Positions 8,321 through 16,395 are shown, counted from the first letter of the stretch. The stretch is DNA of 64,000 nt from Treponema sp. (GCA_016294105.1 JAEDCN010000002.1:1-64000); one strand, 5' to 3'. Made by a program: numbers and translations. Notes: a model not told the origin generated them from the sequence alone.

Positions 8321-8349
8321 TTGTGAGTTGCTTGGATTTTTGGTATGAT
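8321..8349 (+). promoter_or_regulatory. Promoter of the 8367-8681 gene
   Basis: TTGTGA (8321-8326), 17 bp, TATGAT (8344-8349). A strong GGAGGAGG follows at about 8354-8361 before the ATG at 8367. Confidence 0.6.
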
Positions 8350-8366
8350 TAAAGGAGGAGGAAAAT

Positions 8367-8681
8367 ATGTCATTGTTTGAAAAGAAAGAAACAATTTTTC
8401 AGGAGCGGAACAAGCCTCTGTGGTCAAAGATAAAGGAAGGCTTGAAGGAAGCGGGAATCAAGGCTTCTTGCGGTTCCTACGATGTGGAGCCACCCTTTGT
8501 GGGCTGTGGCTGTAAGTTAGACGTTCGTGATTTTAGTGGTAACGGAAAGATTGATCGCAAGATGTATTTTATTGACGTAAAGCTTTCCCAGTTGGAGCAG
8601 GCTCGTTCTGTAATGGAACAGGTACGTTCTCAAAACCTTGAACTAGAATTGGATGAAAAAGTAAAAGTTAGCTATTACTAA
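8367..8681 (+). CDS. Small hypothetical protein with EF-hand-like loop
   Basis: A 104-residue soluble protein I do not recognise. The N-terminus is a charged helix (residues 1-30). Cys35, Cys47 and Cys49 lie in a short stretch before VRDFSGNGKIDRKM. There, residues 55-66 follow the calcium-loop spacing D-x-S-x-N-G-K-I-D-x-x-M, although the last position is Met where Glu is usual. The C-terminal third is an amphipathic helix and a strand. It has its own promoter, a strong ribosome site and a terminator, so it is a monocistronic, probably well-expressed gene just upstream of the iron importer. Confidence 0.7.
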   Translation: MSLFEKKETIFQERNKPLWSKIKEGLKEAGIKASCGSYDVEPPFVGCGCKLDVRDFSGNGKIDRKMYFIDVKLSQLEQARSVMEQVRSQNLELELDEKVKVSYY

Positions 8682-8716
8682 CTCTTGACAAAAACCTTGA
8701 AGTTCGATATCTTTAA

Positions 8717-8762
8717 ATCAGTTAGCCGAGGTTAACTTTATCTTTGCTAGCTGATTTTTTTG
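8717..8762 (+). terminator. Intrinsic terminator overlapping an operator-like dyad
   Basis: AATCAGTTAGC (from about 8717) pairs with GCTAGCTGATT (to about 8756) with one G-U pair, followed by a run of T. The hairpin contains the dyad GTTAGC-CGAG-GTTAAC at 8721-8736. Confidence 0.75.
8721..8736 (+). promoter_or_regulatory. Candidate metalloregulator operator, site 1
   Basis: GTTAGC-CGAG-GTTAAC is an imperfect dyad resembling a half-length DtxR/IdeR box. A related dyad lies exactly 50 bp downstream, centre to centre, and a third precedes the binding-protein gene of the same importer. Confidence 0.4.
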
Positions 8763-8765
8763 TTT

Positions 8766-8791
8766 CATGAGTTAGCTTTAGGTAACTCATG
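8766..8791 (+). promoter_or_regulatory. Candidate metalloregulator operator, site 2 (26-bp palindrome)
   Basis: CATGAGTTA (8766-8774) and TAACTCATG (8783-8791) are perfect inverted arms around 8 bp. The inner 16 bp, GTTAGC-TTTA-GGTAAC, match site 1 in both arms. The palindrome would overlap a weak promoter (TTGTTT at 8760, TAACTC at 8783) for the iron importer, where a repressor would block transcription. Confidence 0.5.
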
Positions 8792-8823
8792 AAGAAGTAT
8801 TCGCCAAGGTTTTGAGGAAAAGA

Positions 8824-9849
8824 GTGCGTATAAAAGAACATCTTCCCACCATCATACTTGTTGCTTTGCTGGTGATTTTATCTATTGTATCCATTTTTGT
8901 AGGAGTGCTGGATGTTAACTTGTCTGGCTTGTTCCAAGGTGATACAGAACAGTTGGAAATCCTAGTTATTTCCCGTCTTCCACGACTTTTGGCCATCCTT
9001 TGTACAGGAATCGGCATGAGTGTTTCTGGTTTGATTATGCAGCAGCTGTGCATGAACAAATTTGTGTCTCCCACCACGGGGGCTACCATCACTTCTGCCC
9101 AGCTGGGAATTCTTATTGCCCTGCTGTTCATGCCCCAGTCCACCTTGTGGAGCCGCGCCTTGTTTGCCTTTGTCTGTGCCATTGCAGGAACTTGGATTTT
9201 CGTGTGGTTTATTCAGCGGATTCAGTTTAAGGATGTGATTATGGTTCCCCTTATTGGAATCATGTTTAGCAATGTAATTGGTGGCATTACCAGTTTTCTC
9301 GCCTACAAATTTGAAATGACCCAATCTCTTTCATCTTGGTTGGTGGGTCATTTTTCCATGGTGCTTCAGGGACGCTACGAGCTAGTGTACATGGTAGTAC
9401 CACTGGTGATTTTAGCCTTTGTTTTTGCCAATCATTTTAACATTGTGGGTATGGGAAAGGATTTTTCCAAAAACCTCGGTGTAAATTACAATTTGGTGCT
9501 CTTTATGGGTTTGTCCATTGCGGCCCTGATTACTGCCAGCATTGTGGTGGTGGTTGGGTCAATTTCTTACATCGGCTTGATTGTGCCAAACCTAGTGGCC
9601 ATGTTTAAGGGTGACAAGATTCGTGGAACCTTGGTGGACACCGCCCTCTTTGGAGCTGTCTTTGTGTTGGCCTGTGATATCCTGGCTCGTGTGGTGATTG
9701 CTCCTTACGAGCTTCCCATTGAGCTTGTTATTGGTGTTATCGGAAGTCTTTTGTTTGTGGGGCTTCTTTTCTATCGGTTAAAGAATGGTCGAAAGGCCCT
9801 TCGGTTTAAGTCAAAGTTGCAACGTAAATCCGTGCAAGCTGGAGCTTGA
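8824..9849 (+). CDS. Siderophore ABC importer permease 1 (FecCD family)
   Basis: A membrane permease of about 341 residues with nine to ten hydrophobic helices. Family marks include RLPRLLAILCTGIGMSVSGLIMQ near the start, PTTGATITSAQLG, and GSISYIGLIVPNLVAMFKGD near the C-terminus, the loop that docks the ATPase. I prefer the GTG at 8824, because GAGG sits six bases upstream; a TTG at 8812 is in frame but has no well-spaced ribosome site. It forms one half of the channel with the next gene. The closest known type is the YclN/CeuB/FatD group for ferric catecholate or petrobactin-like siderophores. Confidence 0.88.
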   Translation: MRIKEHLPTIILVALLVILSIVSIFVGVLDVNLSGLFQGDTEQLEILVISRLPRLLAILCTGIGMSVSGLIMQQLCMNKFVSPTTGATITSAQLGILIALLFMPQSTLWSRALFAFVCAIAGTWIFVWFIQRIQFKDVIMVPLIGIMFSNVIGGITSFLAYKFEMTQSLSSWLVGHFSMVLQGRYELVYMVVPLVILAFVFANHFNIVGMGKDFSKNLGVNYNLVLFMGLSIAALITASIVVVVGSISYIGLIVPNLVAMFKGDKIRGTLVDTALFGAVFVLACDILARVVIAPYELPIELVIGVIGSLLFVGLLFYRLKNGRKALRFKSKLQRKSVQAGA

Positions 9850-9905
9850 GTTACAGGCGGAGGCTTGATCAAGCTGAAAATCTGCATCAATTTTAGGAGA
9901 AACTA

Positions 9906-11117
9906 ATGATGGAAGACCAGACAACTTCTCCTCGTCAAGAGGACTTAAAAAGTAAGCAAAAGCTAACTCTTCAGAATAGAATTCTTAATCTGGGAAAGGC
10001 TACAGAAATATATAGCCAAAAGGGAACAGCTTCTTTGGAAGAGTTTGCCCCTGTGATGGAAGCTCTTACACAAAAGCGTGGAAAAAAGGAAGTGCTTGCA
10101 GAGGCTACAGGTGGCAAAGCAAAGCAGCAGCACTTGTCCTTTTCTCAGCGGCGGCTTTTGGCTGGACGGCGAAAATTGCTGGTGCTGGCTCTGATTGCTC
10201 TCGTGGCTATTGCTGGCTACCTTTTTATCGGGGTGAAATTCGGCAATCCACGACTTTTTAGCTTTGCCATGGGGATTCGCTTACCAAAGGTGCTGGCCAT
10301 GATTATTGCAGCTGTGGCAGTGGGTGGATCATCCATCGTGTTCCAATCCATCGTCAACAACACCATCGTTACACCCTGTCTTTTGGGAATGAATTCCTTG
10401 TACACCTTGATTCACACCGCTACTGTTTTTGTAGCTGGTTCTGCAAGCCTTCTTGCCACCAATGCAAACCTGTCCTTTGGTGTGGACTTGGTACTGATGG
10501 CGGTGGTGGCCACAACCCTGTACAGCTACTTGTTCAAAAAAACTGGTCACAATGTGTTGTACGTACTGCTGATAGGGACTGTGTTGACCTCATTTTTCGG
10601 CAGCATCCAAAGCACTATGATTCGAGTGATGGATCCCAACGAGTACGACGCTTTGTTGGCTTCTCTGGTGGCAAGTTTTAGCAATGTAAACGGAGAGATT
10701 ATCCTCTTTTCTGTAGTAGTTTTAGCTGCTGTGGCCTTCTTCTTGCGAAAGGATTTGGCCTTGCTAGATGTGTTGACCCTGGGAAAGCATCAGGCTACTA
10801 ACCTGGGAATTGATTACGATGCCAGTGTACGGCGACTTTTGGTGGGAGTTTCCCTGTGTATTGCCACCGCCACTGCCATGGTGGGCCCCATTTCCTTCTT
10901 GGGCTTGATTGTTGCCAATCTTTCCCGCCAAATGATGAAAACCTTCCGTCACAGTCACTTGATTCTTGCCTCTAGCCTGCTGGGAATAGTGGTGCTGGTG
11001 GGCGGTCAGCTGGTGGTGGAGCGATTCTTCTCTTATTCTGTACCTATCAGTGTGTTTGTTACCTTTGGCGGCGGTATGTACTTCTTGTATCTTTTGATGA
11101 AAAAGAAGCGTGGTTAA
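9906..11117 (+). CDS. Siderophore ABC importer permease 2 with N-terminal extension
   Basis: A 403-residue permease. Helices begin at about residue 92. MGIRLPKVLAMIIAAVAVGGSSIVFQSIVNN, TPCLLGMNSLYTLIH and MVGPISFLGLIVANLSRQM are the FecCD family blocks, the last being the ATPase-docking loop. Unusually, about 85 charged residues precede the first helix. The start is well supported by TAGGAGAAACTA before the ATG, so the extension is probably translated. It resembles YclO/FatC-type partners. It forms the second half of the membrane channel. Confidence 0.85.
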   Translation: MMEDQTTSPRQEDLKSKQKLTLQNRILNLGKATEIYSQKGTASLEEFAPVMEALTQKRGKKEVLAEATGGKAKQQHLSFSQRRLLAGRRKLLVLALIALVAIAGYLFIGVKFGNPRLFSFAMGIRLPKVLAMIIAAVAVGGSSIVFQSIVNNTIVTPCLLGMNSLYTLIHTATVFVAGSASLLATNANLSFGVDLVLMAVVATTLYSYLFKKTGHNVLYVLLIGTVLTSFFGSIQSTMIRVMDPNEYDALLASLVASFSNVNGEIILFSVVVLAAVAFFLRKDLALLDVLTLGKHQATNLGIDYDASVRRLLVGVSLCIATATAMVGPISFLGLIVANLSRQMMKTFRHSHLILASSLLGIVVLVGGQLVVERFFSYSVPISVFVTFGGGMYFLYLLMKKKRG

Positions 11118-11136
11118 TAGGATTTTTGGAGCAAAT

Positions 11137-11889
11137 ATGAAGATTTTTAATATAACAAAGAAATATGACGAAAAAACCGTGGTGGATTCTGTAAGCTTTG
11201 AGATTCCCCAGGGAAAGGTGATTTCCTTCATTGGCCCCAACGGAGCGGGAAAGTCCACCGTTATGGGAATGATTTCCCGCTTGATTGCCACGAGCTCTGG
11301 TGAGGTGGAGTTTCAGGGCAAGGATATTCGCAAGTGGCAGGACAAGGAGCTGGCAAAAGAGCTGGCAATCTTGACTCAGCAGAACAATATCCAGATGAAA
11401 TTGACCGTGGAGGAGCTGGTGTGCTTTGGTCGCTTTCCCCATTCTGGTAATCGTCTGAGTGATAAGGATATGGAACTAGTGAATCAAGCTATTTCCTACA
11501 TGGAGCTGGAGGATTTTCGAGACTGCTTCTTGGACGAGCTTTCTGGTGGTCAGCGACAGCGTGCCCTCATTGCCATGGTTATTGCCCAGGACACAAAATA
11601 CGTGCTTTTAGACGAGCCCACCAACAACTTGGACATTTACCACGCCACCAACTTGATGAAGATGGTACGTCGTCTCTGCGATGAGTTGGGAAAAACCGTG
11701 ATTCTCGTTCTTCACGAAATCAACTATGCAGCCTGTTATTCCGATTACATCTGTGCTTTTAAGGACGGAAAGGTTGCAAAGTTTGGTACTGTGGAAGAGG
11801 TTATGAGAAAGGATGTGTTATCTGAAATCTACGATGTGGATTTTGAGATTATGAATATTAACGAAAAGCCCCTGTGTATTTATTACTAG
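11137..11889 (+). CDS. Siderophore ABC importer ATPase
   Basis: A 250-residue ATPase starting at the ATG at 11137, with GGAG ten bases upstream. Walker A GPNGAGKST, Q-loop in LTQQNN, signature LSGGQRQR, Walker B YVLLDEPTNNLD and switch His in LVLHEINYA are all intact. It powers uptake through the two upstream permeases. A terminator follows at 11913, and the binding-protein gene has its own operator, so the membrane and solute-binding parts may be transcribed separately. Confidence 0.92.
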   Translation: MKIFNITKKYDEKTVVDSVSFEIPQGKVISFIGPNGAGKSTVMGMISRLIATSSGEVEFQGKDIRKWQDKELAKELAILTQQNNIQMKLTVEELVCFGRFPHSGNRLSDKDMELVNQAISYMELEDFRDCFLDELSGGQRQRALIAMVIAQDTKYVLLDEPTNNLDIYHATNLMKMVRRLCDELGKTVILVLHEINYAACYSDYICAFKDGKVAKFGTVEEVMRKDVLSEIYDVDFEIMNINEKPLCIYY

Positions 11890-11912
11890 GTAATCAGGGA
11901 ACTTGATTCAGG

Positions 11913-11947
11913 AAAAGCCTGATGAATAAAAATCAGGTTTTTCTTTC
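11913..11947 (+). terminator. Intrinsic terminator after the importer ATPase
   Basis: AAAAGCCTGAT (11913-11923) pairs with ATCAGGTTTTT (11932-11942) with one G-U, and the T-rich arm runs on into TTCTTTC. Confidence 0.7.
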
Positions 11948-11971
11948 AGCATAAAGTTAGTTTATGCTAAT
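11948..11971 (+). promoter_or_regulatory. Candidate metalloregulator operator, site 3
   Basis: AGCATAAA (11948-11955) and TTTATGCT (11961-11968) form a perfect inverted repeat. The overlapping GTTAG-N6-CTAAT at 11956-11971 resembles the GTTAGC dyads upstream of the permeases. It lies about 50 bp before the binding-protein start. Confidence 0.4.
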
Positions 11972-12021
11972 TATTTTTGGACATTTCCACCCAAGGGGTG
12001 GTGAATAGAGGAGTTATATAT

Positions 12022-12981
12022 ATGAAAAAGCTTTGTAGTGTTGTACTTGTTCTGGCCTTGGCTGCCAGTATTTTTGCCTTGGGAGGAAAGGATTCAGCTC
12101 CTGCTCCTTCTAGTAAAACAGTAACGGTAACTGGTTTAGATGGTAATCGCGCTGTCACTCAGGTTGAAGTTCCTTTTAATCCCCAGCGGATTGCTATTTT
12201 GGATATGGCTGCCTTGGACATCCTTGACGCCTTGAATCTTGGAGATAGAGTGATTGGTATGGCTGGTACCTCTTTGTCTTATTTGAATGAATATTCTTCC
12301 AACAAGAGCTTGGCTAATTTGGGCACCATTAAGGAAGCTGACTTAGAAGCTGTTATGGCTAGTGAGCCTGATATTATCTTTATTGGAGGCCGTCTGAGTG
12401 CTTCCTACGATGTCTTGTCTCAGATTGCGCCTGTGGTGCAGTTGGCTGTTGACCGAAATCTTGGTGTTGTAGAAAGTGTTCGTCAGAATGCCATCACCAT
12501 TGCTTCTATCTTCGGAAAAGAAGGTGAGGTGGAAGCTCTCATGGCCAACTTTGACCAGCGGATTGCAGCCTTGGCAGATTTTGCTAAAGATAAGAATGCT
12601 ATTATTGGCCTTTGTACCAATGGTGGATTTAATGTGTTGGGAAATGACGGACGCTGTTCCATTATCGGCACTGAAATCGGTTTTGAAAACATTGGAGCCA
12701 GTGATCTAACTTCTACCCACGGTAACGAAACCTCCTTTGAGCTTCTGGTTAAGCTGAATCCCCAGTACCTGTTTGTACTGGACCGAGACGCTGCAATTCA
12801 GGCTCAGGGTGCAAAGTTGGCTCAAGAAATTATTGAAAACCAGTTGGTTATGAAAACTGATGCCTACAAGAATGGAAACATTGTGTACTTGGACAATCCT
12901 GCCGTTTGGTACACTGCAGAAGGTGGAATTACTGCCTTGGATATTATGTTGCAGGATTTAGAGGGGGCTTTGCTGAAGTAA
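12022..12981 (+). CDS. Siderophore ABC importer substrate-binding protein
   Basis: A 319-residue TroA/FepB-superfamily binding protein. The start at 12022 is preceded by GAGGAG. A signal sequence (first 20 residues) ends SIFALGG; there is no lipobox cysteine, so it may be periplasmic or cut by ordinary signal peptidase. The fold is visible in PFNPQRIAILDMAALDILDAL, DLEAVMASEPDIIFIGG, and the C-terminal GGITALDIMLQDL. It resembles YclQ/CeuE/FatB proteins. A small hairpin (CCACCC/GGGTGG near 11987-12001) lies just before the ribosome site. Confidence 0.88.
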   Translation: MKKLCSVVLVLALAASIFALGGKDSAPAPSSKTVTVTGLDGNRAVTQVEVPFNPQRIAILDMAALDILDALNLGDRVIGMAGTSLSYLNEYSSNKSLANLGTIKEADLEAVMASEPDIIFIGGRLSASYDVLSQIAPVVQLAVDRNLGVVESVRQNAITIASIFGKEGEVEALMANFDQRIAALADFAKDKNAIIGLCTNGGFNVLGNDGRCSIIGTEIGFENIGASDLTSTHGNETSFELLVKLNPQYLFVLDRDAAIQAQGAKLAQEIIENQLVMKTDAYKNGNIVYLDNPAVWYTAEGGITALDIMLQDLEGALLK

Positions 12982-13019
12982 TATTGACGTTTAACACCTA
13001 AATTGAAGTAGTAGTATAT

Positions 13020-13057
13020 AATCCCCTCAGGATCTTTGACTTGAGGGGATTTTTTTA
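13020..13057 (+). terminator. Intrinsic terminator after the binding-protein gene
   Basis: AATCCCCTCA (13020-13029) pairs with TGAGGGGATT (13042-13051), followed by six T. Confidence 0.88.
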
Positions 13058-13068
13058 TAAACCCCACC

Positions 13069-13755
13069 TTACCAAACCTTTATCAGGAGCAAGGAGCCCT
13101 GTCCCACGGTAATTTCAGCAACTTGTCCTGGTAGTACTTGGTTACTGATGGCATATTGGTAGGTACAGTTGATTTCAGCCTTGTCCAGAGGATACTGGGC
13201 ATTTTTAATGGTCACTTCCTTTGCAAGACCGCAGATGTTTAGCAGGGAAAAATAGCTGAAATCTGCTGAAACGAAAACTGGTGTGTTACCCACAATTTCC
13301 ATCTGGGAAAAATCATCCAACAGCTGGGCTTGTACTCCCTGCTGATGAAGATGTAGCAAAATAGACAGGTTTCCCAAGCTATGGTCCAGTCGTTGTCCCA
13401 CCACACCAAGGAGCAAAAAATCCGTAAAACCACGGCGGAGGGCTTCTTTTACTGCAAACCAGGTGTCGGTGTCGTCCTTTTCCCGAGGCAGCTGGATTAC
13501 TTGGCAGGGAAAGTCTGAGAGAGAAAAGCCTTTTTGCAGCTGGTAGGAATCAAAGTCTCCCACTATTAAGTTTGGGGATAGCGCTTGTCCACAGTACTTT
13601 TCGAGCTGCCTTTGGTGTAAAAGCCCACCGTCACAGTACATGTAAAAATCCCTGTCTGGCTGCAAGTAGGAAGCAATTTTTTCGTAATTTCCTATGGCTG
13701 CTGCCCCAATGATTACTGCCCGCCGCTGATTTTTTACACTTTCAGTGGATTCCAT
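13069..13755 (-). CDS. thiN: Thiamine pyrophosphokinase
   Basis: A 228-residue cytoplasmic enzyme converting thiamine and ATP to thiamine diphosphate. Family motifs are in order: MYCDGGL, NLIVGDFDS, REKDDTDTWFAV, and VVGQRLDHSLGNL, where the Asp and Arg-Leu-Asp-His residues hold magnesium and thiamine. The C-terminal beta domain (residues 150-228) is present and normal in length. AGGGGGAATT precedes the ATG. It stands between the iron importer, which converges on it, and an orphan transposase OrfA. Confidence 0.9.
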   Translation of the reverse strand: MESTESVKNQRRAVIIGAAAIGNYEKIASYLQPDRDFYMYCDGGLLHQRQLEKYCGQALSPNLIVGDFDSYQLQKGFSLSDFPCQVIQLPREKDDTDTWFAVKEALRRGFTDFLLLGVVGQRLDHSLGNLSILLHLHQQGVQAQLLDDFSQMEIVGNTPVFVSADFSYFSLLNICGLAKEVTIKNAQYPLDKAEINCTYQYAISNQVLPGQVAEITVGQGSLLLIKVW

Positions 13756-13852
13756 AATTCCCCCTTGGATTTTCCTTCCCGTATTGTAGAATAACTTTAT
13801 TCCCTTGTTAAGGGGGATTGATGGGGCTTGCTCACCACTGAAGGTTTCCCCC

Positions 13853-14299
13853 TCAACTTTCCTGTGGAAGATTGTCTGCTTTTTTAACTGGTACTGGTGA
13901 TTTAGGGCGAACCACGAGCTTTTTCTTTTCCACCAGCTTTACCTTGCCGTCTCTGTCACGAATGAGCCGAAATTTCCCGCCCTGTAAATAGTGTTTTCGC
14001 CACTTGGAGACTATTTCCATTCCCCGCAGCTTAAAGGTAACGGCAGTTTTTAGGTCGGAGGCATCGTGAAGCTGCTGCCAATATAAAACCTCCAGCTTGA
14101 ATTGGAGTGGGTGAGGACTTGGTGTTGTTTTAGGGGTGGTATCAGGAAGGCAGCCGTTTTTCTTGTAATAGGCAACCCATTGAATCAAGGCTCCTCGAGA
14201 AACCTGATAATCTCGAGCAATTTGACGAATCCCTCCTTCGCCTTTGATATGTGCCTGTACTGCTGCAAGCTTTTTCTCTTGAGAATATTTCGAACTCAT
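13853..14299 (-). CDS. Orphan IS3-family OrfA-like helix-turn-helix protein
   Basis: A 148-residue basic protein. Residues 1-50 form one helix-turn-helix (GGIRQIARDYQVSRGALIQWVAYYKKNG) and about 70-110 a second, more diverged one. This matches the double-HTH OrfA of the IS150 group of IS3 elements. A Lys/Arg-rich tail follows. No OrfB (DDE integrase) lies downstream in either frame, and I see no terminal inverted repeats, so this is a remnant or a domesticated DNA-binding protein. A ribosome site GGAGA precedes the ATG, so it may still be translated. Confidence 0.7.
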   Translation of the reverse strand: MSSKYSQEKKLAAVQAHIKGEGGIRQIARDYQVSRGALIQWVAYYKKNGCLPDTTPKTTPSPHPLQFKLEVLYWQQLHDASDLKTAVTFKLRGMEIVSKWRKHYLQGGKFRLIRDRDGKVKLVEKKKLVVRPKSPVPVKKADNLPQES

Positions 14300-14379
14300 G
14301 ATTTCTCCGTTACCCTAAAGTGTACGTTAAAGGAATAGGAGAATGCAAATCTGTTTCCTAGATTTTTCTTAGAGACTGT

Positions 14380-15105
14380 TTATGGGGCGGAGCTTCGATT
14401 CACCACCTGAATAAATTCATCTTGGAGGTTTTTCGTGAGACTTTTTGTAAGAAACTCCTTTTCTAGCCGTAGAAAAGCGGTACGGCTAATGTTTCTTGCC
14501 CCAAATCGAGCTAAATTGGAGGTGTACACCTGAGAGTCAATGAGTTGACCGCCACAGTTCTGAAAGGCTTTTACAAAGTGAGCAAAGGCTGACTTTGCCG
14601 TTTCTGGTTCCAGCGAGAACATGGATTCTCCAAAGAAAACCTGACCTACAAGAACGCCGTAGAACCCACCTACCAGCTGGTTTTCTTTCCACACCTCCAC
14701 AGAGTGAGCCACGCCACAGTCAAAAAGCTGGCAGTATACTTCAATCATGGCGGGACCAATCCAAGTGCCCCCTTGGTCTGGTCGCTTTACTGTGGCACAG
14801 TTGGTGATAACCTGCTGAAAGGCTGTGTCCATGGTGTACGTGAAAGGGCTGTGGGGAAGAAAGCGTTTGAGTCGCTTGGGAAGATGAAATTCCTGAGGAA
14901 AAAGCACAAAACGGGGATCGGGAGACCACCACACCACTGGTTCTCCTGCCTCCTGATTGAACCAAGGGAAAATGCCCTGTAAATAGGCTGAATATAACAG
15001 AACTGGGCTAAGCTCGTGGGTAATGGCAACAACACCTTGGTGGGCATCTTCTGGGGATGGAAAGATTATGGGCTGAAAGATTTGTAGGTCAGAATTTTTT
15101 TCCAT
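14380..15105 (-). CDS. aat: Leucyl/phenylalanyl-tRNA--protein transferase
   Basis: A 241-residue enzyme that adds Leu or Phe to proteins with N-terminal Lys or Arg, marking them for ClpS/ClpAP degradation. Conserved blocks are GIFPWF, VVWWSPDPRFVLFP, GTWIGPAMIEVY, HSVEVW, GGFYGVLVGQVFFGESMFS and LIDSQVYT. The start is taken as the ATG at 15105, six bases after a -10, rather than the upstream in-frame ATG at 15120, which lies on the promoter. No Shine-Dalgarno is present. Confidence 0.92.
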   Translation of the reverse strand: MEKNSDLQIFQPIIFPSPEDAHQGVVAITHELSPVLLYSAYLQGIFPWFNQEAGEPVVWWSPDPRFVLFPQEFHLPKRLKRFLPHSPFTYTMDTAFQQVITNCATVKRPDQGGTWIGPAMIEVYCQLFDCGVAHSVEVWKENQLVGGFYGVLVGQVFFGESMFSLEPETAKSAFAHFVKAFQNCGGQLIDSQVYTSNLARFGARNISRTAFLRLEKEFLTKSLTKNLQDEFIQVVNRSSAP

Positions 15106-15111
15106 GTGGTA

Positions 15112-15140
15112 ATGATACAAATTTTTCTTTGAAGGAACAA
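15112..15140 (-). promoter_or_regulatory. Leaderless-type promoter of aat
   Basis: On the minus strand: TTGTTC (15140-15135), 17 bp, TATCAT (15117-15112), TACCAC, then ATG at 15105. Confidence 0.55.
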
Positions 15141-15190
15141 GCGACTCTTGAAAGAAAGGTTCTGCTGATTTTCGCAGGATTTTATTGGCG

Positions 15191-15236
15191 TAAAAAAAGG
15201 ACAGTTCTTGAAGTCAGCAATCCTCAAGAACTGTCC
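15191..15236 (-). terminator. Intrinsic terminator of the 15263-15661 gene
   Basis: A perfect 13-bp stem, GGACAGTTCTTGA (15199-15211) with TCAAGAACTGTCC (15224-15236). Read on the minus strand it is followed by a run of seven T. Confidence 0.88.
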
Positions 15237-15262
15237 AAAATCTAGTTTGGAGGGGTATATGG

Positions 15263-15661
15263 TTAAATATGAACATCCTTCTGAAGCCAGTCCAGAACCT
15301 CTGGTACTGTAGCAAAGTGGCCTTCCAGAACACCAGTCTGAGACATCTGGGTATTTTTCTTGGCCTGAATCTTCAGCATGAGAGATGAGCCTTCTGCAAA
15401 GCCAAATGCCTTGCATCCTGCCTCTACAAAAGCCTTAGTCATTTCTATCAGCTGTCCACTTTCGTGTGGGCCAACAGGTCCCATTTCAGAACAATCGGCA
15501 ATATATGCCCAGCCAGTAGCTTTCCAAGCTGCGGCATGACGTAAAACTGTTGCCATAAGCCACTTTAAGTCATCAACATTTGTCTGACCCTTTCCAGAGG
15601 AAAGCACGATCTTTCTCCCTGCCAAAACTTCTACCGTCTGTGTTCCGTGAGTTTCTTTCAT
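15263..15661 (-). CDS. Small hypothetical protein, possibly STAS/SpoIIAA-like
   Basis: A 132-residue soluble protein. The start at 15661 has AAGGAG nine bases upstream. The alternating strand and helix pattern (EVLAGRKIVLSSGKG, DDLKWLMATVLRHAAAWKATGWAYIADCSEM, LIEMTKAFVEAGCKAFGFAE, ATVPEVLDWLQ) resembles STAS/SpoIIAA folds, where the last helix follows a similar edge motif. The resemblance is structural guesswork, and no phospho-acceptor serine is obvious. It is monocistronic with a strong terminator. Confidence 0.65.
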   Translation of the reverse strand: MKETHGTQTVEVLAGRKIVLSSGKGQTNVDDLKWLMATVLRHAAAWKATGWAYIADCSEMGPVGPHESGQLIEMTKAFVEAGCKAFGFAEGSSLMLKIQAKKNTQMSQTGVLEGHFATVPEVLDWLQKDVHI

Positions 15662-15817
15662 TTCTTGACTCCTTAACATTGAATTGCACGTCAAGGCGCA
15701 TTAACTGTAGTGTGCAAAGCTCGTTAATCGTCTTAGGCTGCTTTTTTTATTGTACCCCCATAAATCAAATCTGTCAAATTTGTTTTTTTTTAGAAAATTT
15801 CAAGTGAAAACTCTTTC

Positions 15818-15846
15818 TTGACATTTGTAGAAGGATTGTGTCTAAT
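15818..15846 (+). promoter_or_regulatory. Promoter of the decayed MATE gene
   Basis: A consensus -35 TTGACA (15818-15823), 17 bp, then TCTAAT (15841-15846). AAGGAG follows at about 15859, before the ATG at 15870. Confidence 0.75.
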
Positions 15847-15869
15847 AGTTCCTTCAAAAAGGAGCTTTT

Positions 15870-16342
15870 ATGGAAATTCAGTTATCAGATCACTTTACCT
15901 ACAAAAAATTGTTTCGTTATGTGCTGCCCTCCATTTTGATGATGCTTGTTACTTCCACCTACAGCATTGTAGACGGACTGTTTGTGTCAAACTTTGTGGG
16001 TAAAACAGCCTTTGCGGCGGTGAATCTGATTATGCCTTTGTTGGTGGGGGTGAGTTCTGTGGGCTTTATGCTGGGAACGGGTGGTAGTGCCATTGTTTCC
16101 ATGACCTTGCGGGGTGGAAGAATCAGTCTTTTTTCTTTTATTTTTGCTGGTATTAATATTTGGGGCTCCAGCTTTTTTACCGCCATAACGGCCTTGTTTC
16201 TGCCCTCATCTCCTTCCTGCGTACCATGGTGTTTCAGGTAGCAACCATATTGATTTTGCCCTTGTTCTTTGGGCTTACTGGAATTTGGTGCGCCATGGTG
16301 GCTGCAGATATGTTGGCAGCCCTGGTAACGATGTTTTTTTGA
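15870..16342 (+). pseudogene. Decayed MATE family efflux transporter
   Basis: The first about 80 codons are a normal MATE N-terminus (FRYVLPSILMMLVTSTYSIVDGLFVSNFVG, LVGVSSVGFMLGTGGSAIVS). The same frame then runs straight into sequence typical of helix 10 (FSFIFAGINIWGSSFFTAI), so about 270 residues are missing. A frameshift near 16190 moves the ending (NGLVSALISFLRTMVFQVATILILPLFFGLTGIW) into another frame, up to a stop at 16342. Intact members have about 450 residues. The promoter and ribosome site survive, so decay is probably recent. Confidence 0.85.
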
Positions 16343-16395
16343 TTACATTGCGTAGTAGATACGGGTACTAACTTCCCGATATAATGAGAATTGAT

